Positions 25,181-34,177 of a DNA stretch of 64,000 nucleotides are shown here, one piece after another (position 1 is the first letter of the stretch; every line of letters starts with the position of its first letter). The position numbers and the translations under genes were made by a program. Under the pieces are notes generated by a model. That model was given only the letters and a program-made list of their open reading frames with translations. It did no database searches and had not been told where the DNA came from. The DNA is from Lentzea albidocapillata subsp. violacea. GTDB taxonomy: Bacteria; Actinomycetota; Actinomycetes; Mycobacteriales; Pseudonocardiaceae. Location: assembly GCF_900100275.1 (NCBI RefSeq), contig NZ_FNET01000004.1, positions 124,001-188,000 of the forward strand, read 5' to 3'.

Positions 25181-26542
25181 TCAGCCCCGGCCGATCGTGT
25201 GCTGCGCCTCGGCGTCGGCGGCCTTGAGCAGCGCGGCGATGTCGGCACCGCGGTCGGTGAGCAGCTTCTGCACGGTCGTGTCCAGGATCTTGTAGACCTC
25301 CTGGGTGGACTTCGTCGGCTCGGTGACCAGCGGCTGGTCGAACATCGCGTCGGTGTAGGGCTTCATCTGCCCCAGCGGCACGTTCACGTACTGCCTGACC
25401 CACTCCTGCTGCTTGTCGTAGGTGGCGCGGTCCACCACCGGCAGCGCGGGCACCCCGACGGGCTGCTTGGTCTCGGCCAGCGTCTTCGCGTCGGCGACGG
25501 CGGCGTCCTGGGCGGTGAGCTTGCCCATGTAGTAGAAGTCGATCCACTTCACGGCGGCGTTCTTGCCGCGGTCGCCCGCGTTCGGGCTGACGACGGCGAG
25601 CGTGCCGCCACCGAGCACACCGGCCTCGGGCTTGTCCGCCAGCGGCAGCGCGGCGACGCCGTAGTCGGCGGGCTTGAGGCCGTTCTGGGTGAGCAGGTTG
25701 CCATAGTTGCCACCGCCGGAGACGTACATCCCGATGCGGCCGGCGGCGAAGTCCTGGTTGATGCCCGCCCAGTCGTAGAGGAAGTTCGCGCCCATCGAGT
25801 TGTCGTCCCACCGCATGGCACGCAACGCGCTGAGGACCTCGGTCATCTCCGGGGTGTCGATGGTGGCCTCGGCCTTCTCGCCGTCGACCTTCTCGGTGCG
25901 CCCGCCGAAGGCGTAGTCCAGCGTGGTGAGGATCCACCCGCCGGTGTTGCCCTGGGTCATCTGCGCGTAGCCGGCCTGGCCGGTGCGTTCGGTGATCTGC
26001 CTGGCGGCACTGCGGATCGCGGCCCACGTCGCCGGCGGCTTGTCGGGGTCGAGCCCGGCCTGGGTGAACAGGGTGCGGTTGTAGTGCAGGGCCTGGCCGT
26101 AGGCGGCGATCGGGACCGCCCACTGCTTGCCGTCGGCGGCCTGGCCCGCCTTGGCGACGGCCGGGTTGAGCGACGAGGCGTAGGGCAGGGCGGCGACCTG
26201 GCCGCTGATGTCGGCGATCTGGCCGCGTTCGATGAGCCCGCGGCCGTCGGTGAACGGCACCGTCAGCACGTCCGGCACGGTGCCGCCCGCGAGCTGCGCG
26301 GTGAACGTCGCCGCCGTCCACGTGTACTCCTGGGGCTTCACATCGATGTCGGGGTTGGCCTGTTCGAACTGCGCGACGCGGGCGTTGAAAGCCTCGACCG
26401 CCTTGGCCTCCAGCCCGGCGTCCATGGCCACGGTGAGGACGACCTTGCCGTCGGCGGTGACCTCGTCGGGGGTGGCGCCGCACGCGGTCAGTGCCAGCGG
26501 CAACACGAGAGCGGCGGCGACTCTTGCACGGTGGGACTTCAT
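25181..26542 (-). CDS. extracellular sugar-binding lipoprotein
   Basis: 453 residues from the ATG at 26540-26542, with GGAGA 7 nt upstream. An open frame continues to 27043 but overlaps GH13 coding sequence and lacks similarity. The lipobox ends at Cys21 (LALTAC). Family 1 binding-protein signatures are VPDVLTVPFTDGRGLIERG, WAVPIAAYGQALHYNRTLF and DFAAGRIGMYVSGGGNYG. It is encoded between the GH13 glucosidase and two permeases, so an alpha-gluco-oligosaccharide ligand is likely. Confidence 0.9.
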   Translation of the reverse strand: MKSHRARVAAALVLPLALTACGATPDEVTADGKVVLTVAMDAGLEAKAVEAFNARVAQFEQANPDIDVKPQEYTWTAATFTAQLAGGTVPDVLTVPFTDGRGLIERGQIADISGQVAALPYASSLNPAVAKAGQAADGKQWAVPIAAYGQALHYNRTLFTQAGLDPDKPPATWAAIRSAARQITERTGQAGYAQMTQGNTGGWILTTLDYAFGGRTEKVDGEKAEATIDTPEMTEVLSALRAMRWDDNSMGANFLYDWAGINQDFAAGRIGMYVSGGGNYGNLLTQNGLKPADYGVAALPLADKPEAGVLGGGTLAVVSPNAGDRGKNAAVKWIDFYYMGKLTAQDAAVADAKTLAETKQPVGVPALPVVDRATYDKQQEWVRQYVNVPLGQMKPYTDAMFDQPLVTEPTKSTQEVYKILDTTVQKLLTDRGADIAALLKAADAEAQHTIGRG

Positions 26543-26558
26543 TGTCTCTCCAGGGGAA

Positions 26559-28190
26559 CTACGCGCGCAGCCACGCGGCGGCGTCGGTGGGCAGGCTTGC
26601 CCCGTCGAGCGGGGCGCTGGTGAGCAGGACCTCCCGGTGCGGGGGCAGCGGGAGCGGGCCGGGGCCGAAGTTGACCACGCACACCACGTCGTCGCGGCGG
26701 AAGGCGATCGTGTCCGGTCCCAGGTCGACCCAGGCGAAGGACTCCCCGCGCAGGCCCGCCTCGGCGCGGCGCAGCGCGAGTGCGGACCGGTACAGCGCGA
26801 GCATCGACGCGGGGTCGTCGTGCTGCGCCTGCACCGACCGGCTCCCCCAGCCGGTGGGCTGCGGCAACCAGGGCGGCTGCCCGTCCTCCGGCCCGAAGCC
26901 GTGCGAGCTGCCCTCGCGGGTCCACGGCAGCGGGACGCGGCAGCCGTCACGGCCGGGGTCGACGCCTCCGGAACGGAAGTGCATCGGGTCCTGCAGCACC
27001 TCCAGCGGCAGGTCCTCGACCTCGGGCAGGCCCAGCTCGTCACCCTGGTAGAGGTAGAGCGCGCCGGGCAGGGCCGCGGTCAGCAGCGCCGCCGCCCGTG
27101 CCCGCCGCTCCCCCAGCGCCAGGTCGGTGGGCTCGCCGAAACGCTTGGCCAGGAACGAGAACGACGTCTCGGCGCGGCCGTATCGGGTCACCGGCCTGGT
27201 CACGTCGTGGTTGGACAGCACCCACGTCGCGGGCGCGCCCACCGGGGCGTGGGCGTCCAAAGTGGACGCGATGGACTCGCGCAGTTCCTTGGCGTCCCAG
27301 GGACGGCCCATGAAGTCGAAGTTGAACGCCGAGTGCATCTCGTCGGCGCGCAGGTAGCGGGCGAAGCGCTTCTGGTCGTCCAGCCACACCTCGCCTACCA
27401 GCACCCGCGGCTCGGCGTAGGAGTCGGCGACGGCACGCCAGCCCCGGTAGATGTCGTGCAGCTCGTCGCGGTCGATGAACGGGTGCTCGCCCGCGGCGTA
27501 GGTCTCCGGCACCTCGGGCAGTTCCGGGTCCTTGACCGGCATGGACGCCGAGTCGACGCGGATGCCCGCCACGCCGCGGTCGAACCAGAACCGCAGCACG
27601 TCCTCGTGCTCGCGCCGCACCTCGGGGTGGTTCCAGTTGAGGTCGGGCTGCTCGGGGGCGAACAGGTGCAGGTACCACTGGCCGGGCCGGCCGTCCGCCT
27701 CGGTGACGCGGGTCCACGTGCCGCCCGCGAAGCTCGACCGCCAGCTCGTCGGGGGCAGTTCGCCGTGCTCGCCCTTGCCCTCGCGGAACCAGAAACGCTC
27801 GCGCTCGGGCGAGCCGGGACCCGCCGCCAGTGCGGCCTGGAACCAGGTGTGGTCACTGGAGACGTGATTGGGCACCACGTCGACGATCGTGCGGATGCCG
27901 AGCGCGGCGGCGTCGGCGATGAGCGCCTCGGCGTCGGCCAGGGTGCCGAAGGCGGGGTCGATGGCGCGGTAGTCGGCGACGTCGTAGCCGCCGTCCGCCA
28001 TCGGCGAGAGGTACCAGGGGGTGAACCAGATCGCGTCGACCCCCAGGTCGCGCAGGTGGCCGAGCCGGGCGCGCACCCCGCCGAGGTCGCCGATCCCGTC
28101 GCCGCCCGAGTCGGCGAAGCTGCGGGGATAGATCTGGTAGATCACCGCGTCGCGCCACCAGGGCGCGGGCGGCGGCAGGTCCGTCGTCAC
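26559..28190 (-). CDS. GH13 alpha-glucosidase (oligo-1,6-glucosidase/AglA-like)
   Basis: 543 residues from a GTG at 28188-28190. All GH13 landmarks are present: DVVPNH at 104-109, GIRVD with nucleophile Asp213, LVGEVW with acid/base Glu267, and LSNHD with Asp329. There is no signal peptide, so it is cytoplasmic. The opening WWRDAVIYQIYPRSFADSGG is typical of exo-acting alpha-glucosidases. It heads the operon with a CUT1 importer and the secreted GH87-like enzyme, and would hydrolyse the imported oligosaccharides. It is divergent from a LacI regulator. Confidence 0.92.
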   Translation of the reverse strand: MTTDLPPPAPWWRDAVIYQIYPRSFADSGGDGIGDLGGVRARLGHLRDLGVDAIWFTPWYLSPMADGGYDVADYRAIDPAFGTLADAEALIADAAALGIRTIVDVVPNHVSSDHTWFQAALAAGPGSPERERFWFREGKGEHGELPPTSWRSSFAGGTWTRVTEADGRPGQWYLHLFAPEQPDLNWNHPEVRREHEDVLRFWFDRGVAGIRVDSASMPVKDPELPEVPETYAAGEHPFIDRDELHDIYRGWRAVADSYAEPRVLVGEVWLDDQKRFARYLRADEMHSAFNFDFMGRPWDAKELRESIASTLDAHAPVGAPATWVLSNHDVTRPVTRYGRAETSFSFLAKRFGEPTDLALGERRARAAALLTAALPGALYLYQGDELGLPEVEDLPLEVLQDPMHFRSGGVDPGRDGCRVPLPWTREGSSHGFGPEDGQPPWLPQPTGWGSRSVQAQHDDPASMLALYRSALALRRAEAGLRGESFAWVDLGPDTIAFRRDDVVCVVNFGPGPLPLPPHREVLLTSAPLDGASLPTDAAAWLRA

Positions 28191-28253
28191 GGTGCGATTC
28201 CCCTCGTTCGATCCCGAAGCACGGCAGGCTGCCGATCGTCGCTGATCAGGTTA

Positions 28254-28268
28254 GGTGTAGCGTTAAAT
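28254..28268. promoter_or_regulatory. candidate LacI-family operator
   Basis: GGTGTAGCGTTAAAT has the TAnCGnTA core with the central CpG typical of LacI/GalR operators. It lies in the 151-bp divergent region between the GH13 operon and the LacI gene. The symmetry is imperfect, so this is a candidate only. Confidence 0.35.
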
Positions 28269-28341
28269 CTCTGTGGCGTGGGACGCTAGCCTGCGGGCAC
28301 AGAGGGTGTCAACGACGGAAATCGGAGGGGCTGCACCGGCG

Positions 28342-29364
28342 ATGCGGGTCACCTTGAAGGACATCGCGGAAGCGGCGGGCGTCAGCGTGATGACCGTGTC
28401 GAACGTGATCAACGGCAAGAGCGCGCGGGTCTCGGCGGAGACCGTCGAGCGGGTGCGCCGGATCATCGACGAACGCGGGTACGTGCCCAGCGCGTCGGCC
28501 CGCAGCCTCGCGGCCAACCGGTCCCGGCTGGTCGGGCTGCTGGTGCCGGCCGCCAGCGAGGACAGCCTGGCGATCAGCCCGCACAACATCGCGATCATCG
28601 GCCAGATCGAGCGCAGGCTCCGCAAGCGCGGCTACCACCTGCTGCTGCGCGGGGTCTCCGACACGGCCGAGATCGGCGAGGCGCTGCGCTCGTGGAGCCT
28701 CGACGGCGCGGTGCTGCTGGGTTTCCTCGACGAGGAGATCGCCGCCCTGCACCGCCGGGTCACCGGCGCGACCCCGGTGCTGGCGATCGACAGCTACGCC
28801 GCCGGCCCGCTGACGACCGGGGTGCGTTCCGACGACTTCACCGGCGCCCGCCTGGCCGCCGCGCACCTGCTCTCCCTGGGACACCGCAGGATCGTCTTCG
28901 CCGGACCGTCGTTCACCGACGTCGGTGTCGTCCACGAGCGCTTCCTGGGCTTCCAGCAGGCGTTCGAAGATGCAGGTCTGTCCATGGCGGACTGTCCGGT
29001 CGAGACGCTGAACACCACGCACGAGAACGGCGTCGCACTGGGCAGGCGCTGGCTCGGCGCGCACCCGGACGCGACCGCCGTGTTCGCCACCGCGGACATC
29101 CTGGCGATCGGCATCATCGAGGGCATGCTGCAGGCCGGGATCGGCGTCCCGGACCGGGTGTCGGTGGTGGGCTTCGACGACCTGGACATCAGCGCGTACA
29201 TCACGCCGAAGCTCACCACCATCGCCCAGGACATCGTCGGCAAGGCCACCCACGCCGTCGACCGCCTGCTCACCCTCGTCGAAGGCGGCGAGCGGCCGGC
29301 CGGCCCGCTGGTGCTGGACGTGCGCCTGGTGACCCGCAACTCGACGGCACCCCCGGCGCGCTAG
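28342..29364 (+). CDS. LacI-family transcriptional regulator
   Basis: 340 residues from the ATG at 28342 (MRVTLKDIAEAAGVS), with GGAGGGG about 11 nt upstream. The LacI HTH and hinge span about 1-60 (VTLKDIAEAAGVSVMTVSNV, then the hinge ARSLAANRS), followed by a periplasmic-binding-protein-like sugar domain (VLAIDSYAAG, RSDDFTGARLAAAHLLSLGH, ADILAIGIIEGML). It is divergent from the GH13/ABC/GH87 operon, its most likely target, and convergent with the second ABC operon with a 3-bp gap. Confidence 0.92.
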   Translation: MRVTLKDIAEAAGVSVMTVSNVINGKSARVSAETVERVRRIIDERGYVPSASARSLAANRSRLVGLLVPAASEDSLAISPHNIAIIGQIERRLRKRGYHLLLRGVSDTAEIGEALRSWSLDGAVLLGFLDEEIAALHRRVTGATPVLAIDSYAAGPLTTGVRSDDFTGARLAAAHLLSLGHRRIVFAGPSFTDVGVVHERFLGFQQAFEDAGLSMADCPVETLNTTHENGVALGRRWLGAHPDATAVFATADILAIGIIEGMLQAGIGVPDRVSVVGFDDLDISAYITPKLTTIAQDIVGKATHAVDRLLTLVEGGERPAGPLVLDVRLVTRNSTAPPAR

Positions 29365-29367
29365 CGG

Positions 29368-30273
29368 CTACTTCGTCGATCCGGCCAGCACGCCCTGCAC
29401 GAAGTACTTCTGGAACACCAGGAACACCGCCAGCGGCACGACCATCGACAGGAACGCGCCCGTCGAGAGCATGTCGATGTTCGTGCCGAACTGCCGCAGC
29501 TGGGCCCGTAGCGCCACCGTGATCGGCGCCGAGTCCTGGTCCGCGAACACCAGCGCCACCAGCAGGTCGTTCCACACCCAGAGGAACTGGAAGATCGTCA
29601 GGGAGGCGATCGCCGGCTTGGCCACCGGCAGGATCACCCGCTTGAAGATCACCCACTCGGTTGCGCCGTCCATCCGCGCGGCCTCGATCAGGTCGCGCGG
29701 GATGCCGGTGAAGAAGTTGCGCAGCAGGAAGATGGCGAACGGCAGTCCGAACGCGACGTGGAACAGCACCACGCCGGTGATCGTGCCGAACAGCCCCAGC
29801 GCGCCGAACAGCTTCGCCACCGGGATGAGCGCGACCTGGATCGGCATGACCAGCAACCCGACGACGACCACGGTCAGCGTCTCGCGGCCGGGGAACTCGA
29901 TCCACGCCAGCGCGTACGAGGCCAGCGACGCCAACACGACGACCAGAACCGTTGCGGGAACGGCGATGTAGAAGGTGTTCAGGAACGACTGCCACACCGC
30001 CTGGTTCGCGACGAGCTCGGCGTAGTTGGCCAGCGTCAGCTCGGCGGGCTTGGTGAACACCGTCCACCAGCCGTTCGCGGTGTTGGCCGACTCGTCGCGC
30101 AACGACGCGATCAGCAGGCCGAACACCGGCACCAGCCAGAACACCGCCACCAGGGCGAGCACGACCTGCACGACACCGTTGCCGAGCCGGGCGACGAGCC
30201 TCGTCAGCACACTCCGTCTGGGCGCGCCGGACACCGGCACGTCGATGCGGACCTCTTCGGCCACCAGGGTCAT
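29368..30273 (-). CDS. carbohydrate ABC transporter permease (MalG type)
   Basis: 301 residues with six helices and the EAA loop IEAARMDGATEWVIFKRVILPV. The ATG at 30271-30273 overlaps the preceding permease stop (ATGA). It is the last gene of the operon that begins with the ATPase at 34044. Confidence 0.93.
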   Translation of the reverse strand: MTLVAEEVRIDVPVSGAPRRSVLTRLVARLGNGVVQVVLALVAVFWLVPVFGLLIASLRDESANTANGWWTVFTKPAELTLANYAELVANQAVWQSFLNTFYIAVPATVLVVVLASLASYALAWIEFPGRETLTVVVVGLLVMPIQVALIPVAKLFGALGLFGTITGVVLFHVAFGLPFAIFLLRNFFTGIPRDLIEAARMDGATEWVIFKRVILPVAKPAIASLTIFQFLWVWNDLLVALVFADQDSAPITVALRAQLRQFGTNIDMLSTGAFLSMVVPLAVFLVFQKYFVQGVLAGSTK

Positions 30274-31565
30274 GACCGCTCCCGTCGGAATCGGCGGATG
30301 TTGAACAGCATCGCCGGGGCCACCAGCAGGAACAGGATCACCGCGAGCGCGCTGCCCGCCCCCTGGTCGCCGCCCGTGCCGAAGGACACCTGCCACATCT
30401 GCAGGGCCAGCACGTTGGCCTCGGACTGCACCGAGCCCGGCGCGATGACGAACACCAGCTCGAAGATCTTCAGCACGTTGATCACGAGTGTCACGAACAC
30501 CACCAGCAGCACCGGGGAGAGCAGCGGGATGGTGACGCGCTTGAACACCTGCCACTCGGTCGCGCCGTCGACCCGCGCGGCCTCCAGCGCGTCCCGGGGG
30601 ATCGCCGAGAGGCCCGCCGCGATGAACGTGATCGCGAACCCGGTCATGATCCAGATCCAGGACGAGATGATCACCGGGGTGATCAGCGACGCCCCGAGCC
30701 AGGTCAGGCCGCGGAACGGCAGCGTGAAGTTCTCCGCCGGCAGCCGCACGGTCACGCCGCCCGCGCCGAGGTCGGGGAACGTGAACCTGCCGTCGTCACC
30801 GGTCGTCGTGCGGGCGACGACCTGGCCGTCCCGCACGGCCTCCACCGCGATGCCGGGCAGGCCGCGCTCGGTCGGGTCGACCGCGCCGGCCCTGCCACCG
30901 AGCGACACGTCGAGCCACAGCACGCCGCGCAGCTCACCGGTGCCCGCGGCCGGCGGGGAGGCCGGAAGCGCCTGCGGCGGCACGTCCTGCGGCGAGTACC
31001 CGATGAGCGGCAACGAGATCGTGTCGCCCGCCTGGGCCGGCCGGATCGAGGCGAAGCCCGCTTCCGTTGCGGCGTAACCGTCACGGGGCCGTGCGCCGGG
31101 GTACTGCGACGCCGGGCTGAACATGTCGTGCACGCCGACGACGACCGCGTTCACGACGCCCTGGTTCGGCGCCTCGTCGTACACGAGCCGGAAGATGATG
31201 CCCGAGGCGAACAGCGAGATCGCCATCGGCATGAACAGCACCAGCCGGAACGCCGTGGCCCACCGGATGCGTTCGGTCAGCACCGCGAGGATGAGGCCGA
31301 TGCCGGTGACGGCCGCCGGGGCGACCACCACCCAGATCACGTTGTTGCGGAACGCGGTCAGCGTCCGCGGGTCGGTGAAGGTGTCGACGTAGTTGCGCAG
31401 ACCGACGAACTCGTCCCCGCTCGCGTCGAAGAAGCTGCGGATCAGCGAGAACACCAGCGGGTAGAGCACCAGCGCCGCGAGCAGGACCAGCGCGGGGAGC
31501 AGGAACGGGATCGCCTGCCGGGGCGAGCGCCCCGGCGCGGCGTCCACGTTCGGCCGAAGCCTCAT
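30270..31565 (-). CDS. ABC transporter permease (MalF type) with inserted Cna-B/carboxypeptidase-regulatory-like domain
   Basis: 431 residues from the ATG at 31563-31565, about 130 longer than a normal MalF-type permease. The helices and the EAA loop LEAARVDGATEWQVFKRVTIPL are standard. Between helices, residues of roughly 150-290 form an extra soluble segment: a Pro/Ala-rich part (YSPQDVPPQALPASPP), then a beta-sandwich-like block with GELRGVLWLDVSLGG and GLPGIAVEAVRDGQ leading to DDGRFTFPDLGAGGVTVRLP. The last pattern is that of CarboxypepD_reg/Cna-B domains. By topology it should face outside, where it could contact the binding protein or the polysaccharide. The start overlaps the lipoprotein stop (ATGA). 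Confidence 0.88.
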   Translation of the reverse strand: MRLRPNVDAAPGRSPRQAIPFLLPALVLLAALVLYPLVFSLIRSFFDASGDEFVGLRNYVDTFTDPRTLTAFRNNVIWVVVAPAAVTGIGLILAVLTERIRWATAFRLVLFMPMAISLFASGIIFRLVYDEAPNQGVVNAVVVGVHDMFSPASQYPGARPRDGYAATEAGFASIRPAQAGDTISLPLIGYSPQDVPPQALPASPPAAGTGELRGVLWLDVSLGGRAGAVDPTERGLPGIAVEAVRDGQVVARTTTGDDGRFTFPDLGAGGVTVRLPAENFTLPFRGLTWLGASLITPVIISSWIWIMTGFAITFIAAGLSAIPRDALEAARVDGATEWQVFKRVTIPLLSPVLLVVFVTLVINVLKIFELVFVIAPGSVQSEANVLALQMWQVSFGTGGDQGAGSALAVILFLLVAPAMLFNIRRFRRERS

Positions 31566-32842
31566 TTTCCGAAGGCCTTCGCCGCGTTGGCTTCCAGGCG
31601 CGCCATGATGCCGTCCACGTTCTTCGGGTCGGCCAGGAAGTCCTGCAGGTCCTTCCACTCCCCCGCGCCCTTCGTGCCGCCGAACGCGGCCGGCGCGAGG
31701 TCGGACATGTCGAACCGGACGTTGTCGCCCGCGTCGACGATCCGCTTGGCGAGCTCCTGGGTCACGGCGTCGGGGTACGCGGTCTCCGGGATGTCCTTGT
31801 TGGGCGAGAGGAATCCGCCCAGGCCGGCCCAGACCTTGCCGGATTCGGGCGAGGCCAGGAACTTCATCAGCTCGGTGGTGGCCTTGTCGTCCTTGAACTG
31901 CACGGCCATGTCACCGCCGGCGACCACGGCGTCCTTGCTGCCCGCGACGGACGGGAACGGGAAGAACCTGGCGTCCTCGCCGACCTTCGCCTTGGTGTTC
32001 GTGGTGATGATGCTGGCGACGAAGTCCGCCTCGAACACCATCGCGGCCGTGGAGGGCTCGCCGAAGACGTTGGTCACGGACTTCGGGAACTCGGTCTGCA
32101 GCGCCCCGCCCGCGATCAGCGTCGGGTCGCCCCAGAGCTTCGCCAGTTCCTCCAGCGCCTTGCGCACGGTCGGGTCGGTCCACGGGATCTCGTGCTTCGC
32201 GAGCTTGTCGTAGTTGTCCGGGCCCGCGGTGCGCAGGTAGACGTTCTCGAACCAGTCGGTGAGCGTCCAGCCGTCCGCGCCGCCGACCGACACGGGGGCG
32301 AGTCCGGTCTCGGAGATCGCCCTGCTGGTCTTGATCAGATCGTCCCACGTGGCCGGCGGCGTGGCACCGACCTGCTGGAAGGCCTTCTCGCTGTACCAGA
32401 ACGCGGACTTGTTGGCGGTCTTGAAGGCGAAGCCGTAGAGCTTGCCGTCGACGCTGCCGAGCTGCTTCCACACCGCCGCGTTGTGGTCGGTGACGGCCTT
32501 CTCGACGTCGGCGTTCACCGGCTTCAACGCCCCGGCCCTGGCGAACTGCGCGACGAGACCGGGCTGGGCGATCAGGGCGACGTTCGGTGGTGTGCCGCCC
32601 GAGATTCTGGTCTGCACCACCGTCGGCAGCTCGTCACCGGCGGGTGTGTACCTGACCTCGGCACCCGTCCTGTCGGTGAACACCTTCAGCACCTGCTCGA
32701 AGCTCTTCTGCTCGTCGCCGGTCCACGGGCCGACGACCTCGACGGTCTGGCCCTTGAGGTCCTCGGTGGTCCCGGTTCCCGCCGCACCGCCTGAGCACGC
32801 GGCGGCGGTGAGCGCGAGCAACGCGATCCATTGCTTCCTCAT
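31562..32842 (-). CDS. extracellular sugar-binding lipoprotein
   Basis: 426 residues with a lipobox at Cys16 (LTAAAC). Family 1 solute-binding features are VVGPWTGDEQKSFEQVLKVF, YGFAFKTANKSAFWYSEKAF and FPFPSVAGSKDAVVAGGDMA. It resembles the alpha-glucoside (AglE-like) binding proteins in its opening GPWTGDE. The start overlaps the ATPase stop (ATGA), an unusual order in which the ATPase gene comes first. Confidence 0.9.
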   Translation of the reverse strand: MRKQWIALLALTAAACSGGAAGTGTTEDLKGQTVEVVGPWTGDEQKSFEQVLKVFTDRTGAEVRYTPAGDELPTVVQTRISGGTPPNVALIAQPGLVAQFARAGALKPVNADVEKAVTDHNAAVWKQLGSVDGKLYGFAFKTANKSAFWYSEKAFQQVGATPPATWDDLIKTSRAISETGLAPVSVGGADGWTLTDWFENVYLRTAGPDNYDKLAKHEIPWTDPTVRKALEELAKLWGDPTLIAGGALQTEFPKSVTNVFGEPSTAAMVFEADFVASIITTNTKAKVGEDARFFPFPSVAGSKDAVVAGGDMAVQFKDDKATTELMKFLASPESGKVWAGLGGFLSPNKDIPETAYPDAVTQELAKRIVDAGDNVRFDMSDLAPAAFGGTKGAGEWKDLQDFLADPKNVDGIMARLEANAAKAFGK

Positions 32843-34044
32843 TGAAGCTCCTGCTTCCAGATCGAGGACCCGGTGGCCGGGTCGAAGAAGTGCAGCCGGG
32901 AGGTGTCCACCCAGGCGGCGACGGGTTGTCCTTCGTAGATGCGGGTGCGCGGGCTGAACCGTCCGACGAGGACGGTTCCCTTGCCGGCCTTGGGCAGGTC
33001 GTCGGTGCCCGCGTCCTTCGCGAGCTCGCGGGTGTCGTCGGTGACGACAGGCGGGACGTCGACCGGGAAGTGCACGAGGACGTCCGAGCCCATCGCCTCG
33101 ACCAGGTCGGCGACGGAGTGCAAGATCTCGCCCTCGCGGGCGTCGGCGAGGGCCGTGTCCTCCATGTCCTCGGGGCGGATGCCGACCACGACGTCGCGGC
33201 CGACGTACTGCCTGAGCGCGGGCCGTTGCTGCGGCACGGACTCCGGCAGCAGCAGCGCGTCGGAGCCCAGCGAGACCCAGAACCGGCCGCCGGAGTCCTC
33301 GTCGAGCTTCGCGGACACGAGGTTCATGCCCGGCGAGCCGATGAACCCGGCGACGAACAGGTTGACGGGCCGGTCGTAGAGCTCCTGGGGCGGCCCGACC
33401 TGTTGCAGCACACCACGGCGCATCACGGCCACGCGGTCGCCGAGCGTCATGGCCTCGGTCTGGTCGTGCGTGACGTACACGGTCGTCACGCCGATCTCGC
33501 GCTGGATGCGCGCGATCTGCGCCCGCATCTGCACGCGCAGCTTGGCGTCCAGATTGGACAGCGGCTCGTCCATCAGGAACGCCTGCGGGGCCCGCACGAT
33601 CGCCCGGCCCATGGCGACGCGCTGGCGTTGCCCGCCGGAGAGGTTGCGGGGTTTGCGGTCGAGGTGCTCGGTCAGTTCGAGGACGTCGGCGACCTCGCGG
33701 ACGCGGTGGTCGATCTCCTTCTTCGCGAGCTTGCGCAGCGTGAGGCCGAACGCGATGTTGTCGTAGACGTTGAGGTGCGGGTAGAGCGCGTACGACTGGA
33801 ACACCATCGCCACGTCGCGGTCACGGGACGGCACGTCGTTGACGACGTTCTCGCCGATGTGGATCGTGCCCTCGGTGATCTGCTCGAGCCCGGCGATCAT
33901 CCGCAGCGCCGTCGTCTTGCCGCAGCCCGACGGGCCCACGAGCACCAGGAACTCACCGTCGCGGATCTCCAGGTTGAGGTCGGTGACCGCACGGGTGCCG
34001 TCACCGTAGGCCTTGCCCAGCCCCGTCAGAACGACTTCTGCCAC
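32839..34044 (-). CDS. carbohydrate-import ABC ATPase (MsmK/UgpC/MalK type)
   Basis: 401 residues from a GTG at 34042-34044 with GGGAG upstream. An open frame to 34149 runs into the divergent promoter. Walker A GPSGCGKT at 37-44, Q-loop VFQSYALYPHLNVYDNIAFG, signature LSGGQ at 135-139, Walker B FLMDEP at 156-161 and switch His193. The C-terminal 160 residues form the MalK-type OB domains (VVVGIRPEDMEDTALAD). This is the only importer ATPase in the window. As with MsiK in Streptomyces it may energise several sugar importers, including the two that lack their own ATPase. Confidence 0.92.
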   Translation of the reverse strand: MAEVVLTGLGKAYGDGTRAVTDLNLEIRDGEFLVLVGPSGCGKTTALRMIAGLEQITEGTIHIGENVVNDVPSRDRDVAMVFQSYALYPHLNVYDNIAFGLTLRKLAKKEIDHRVREVADVLELTEHLDRKPRNLSGGQRQRVAMGRAIVRAPQAFLMDEPLSNLDAKLRVQMRAQIARIQREIGVTTVYVTHDQTEAMTLGDRVAVMRRGVLQQVGPPQELYDRPVNLFVAGFIGSPGMNLVSAKLDEDSGGRFWVSLGSDALLLPESVPQQRPALRQYVGRDVVVGIRPEDMEDTALADAREGEILHSVADLVEAMGSDVLVHFPVDVPPVVTDDTRELAKDAGTDDLPKAGKGTVLVGRFSPRTRIYEGQPVAAWVDTSRLHFFDPATGSSIWKQELQ

Positions 34045-34088
34045 GCCAACTCCCTGCTCCGGTGTGACTGCAGACCGTAGGCCCGCCA

Positions 34089-34099
34089 TCCCTAAGGGA
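34089..34099. promoter_or_regulatory. palindrome in divergent ATPase/response-regulator promoter
   Basis: TCCCTAAGGGA is a perfect 5+1+5 palindrome in the 133-bp gap between the ABC operon start (34044) and the response regulator start (34178). It could bind either the response regulator or a sugar regulator. Only the symmetry is seen. Confidence 0.3.
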
Positions 34100-34177
34100 G
34101 ATTTAAGGACGAAACACGATCTCGATAAGCTCGCGACACCTCTCCCCATCGACGGGTTCGCTGCTTACGCTGCGTGC

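Noticed and set aside
24318..26483. Very long open frame (721 codons) in another frame of the binding-protein/permease genes
   Set aside because: Its translation is Arg/Gly/Pro/His-rich with no family similarity, and it lies in the wrong phase relative to three well-conserved ABC genes. It is a shadow of high GC.
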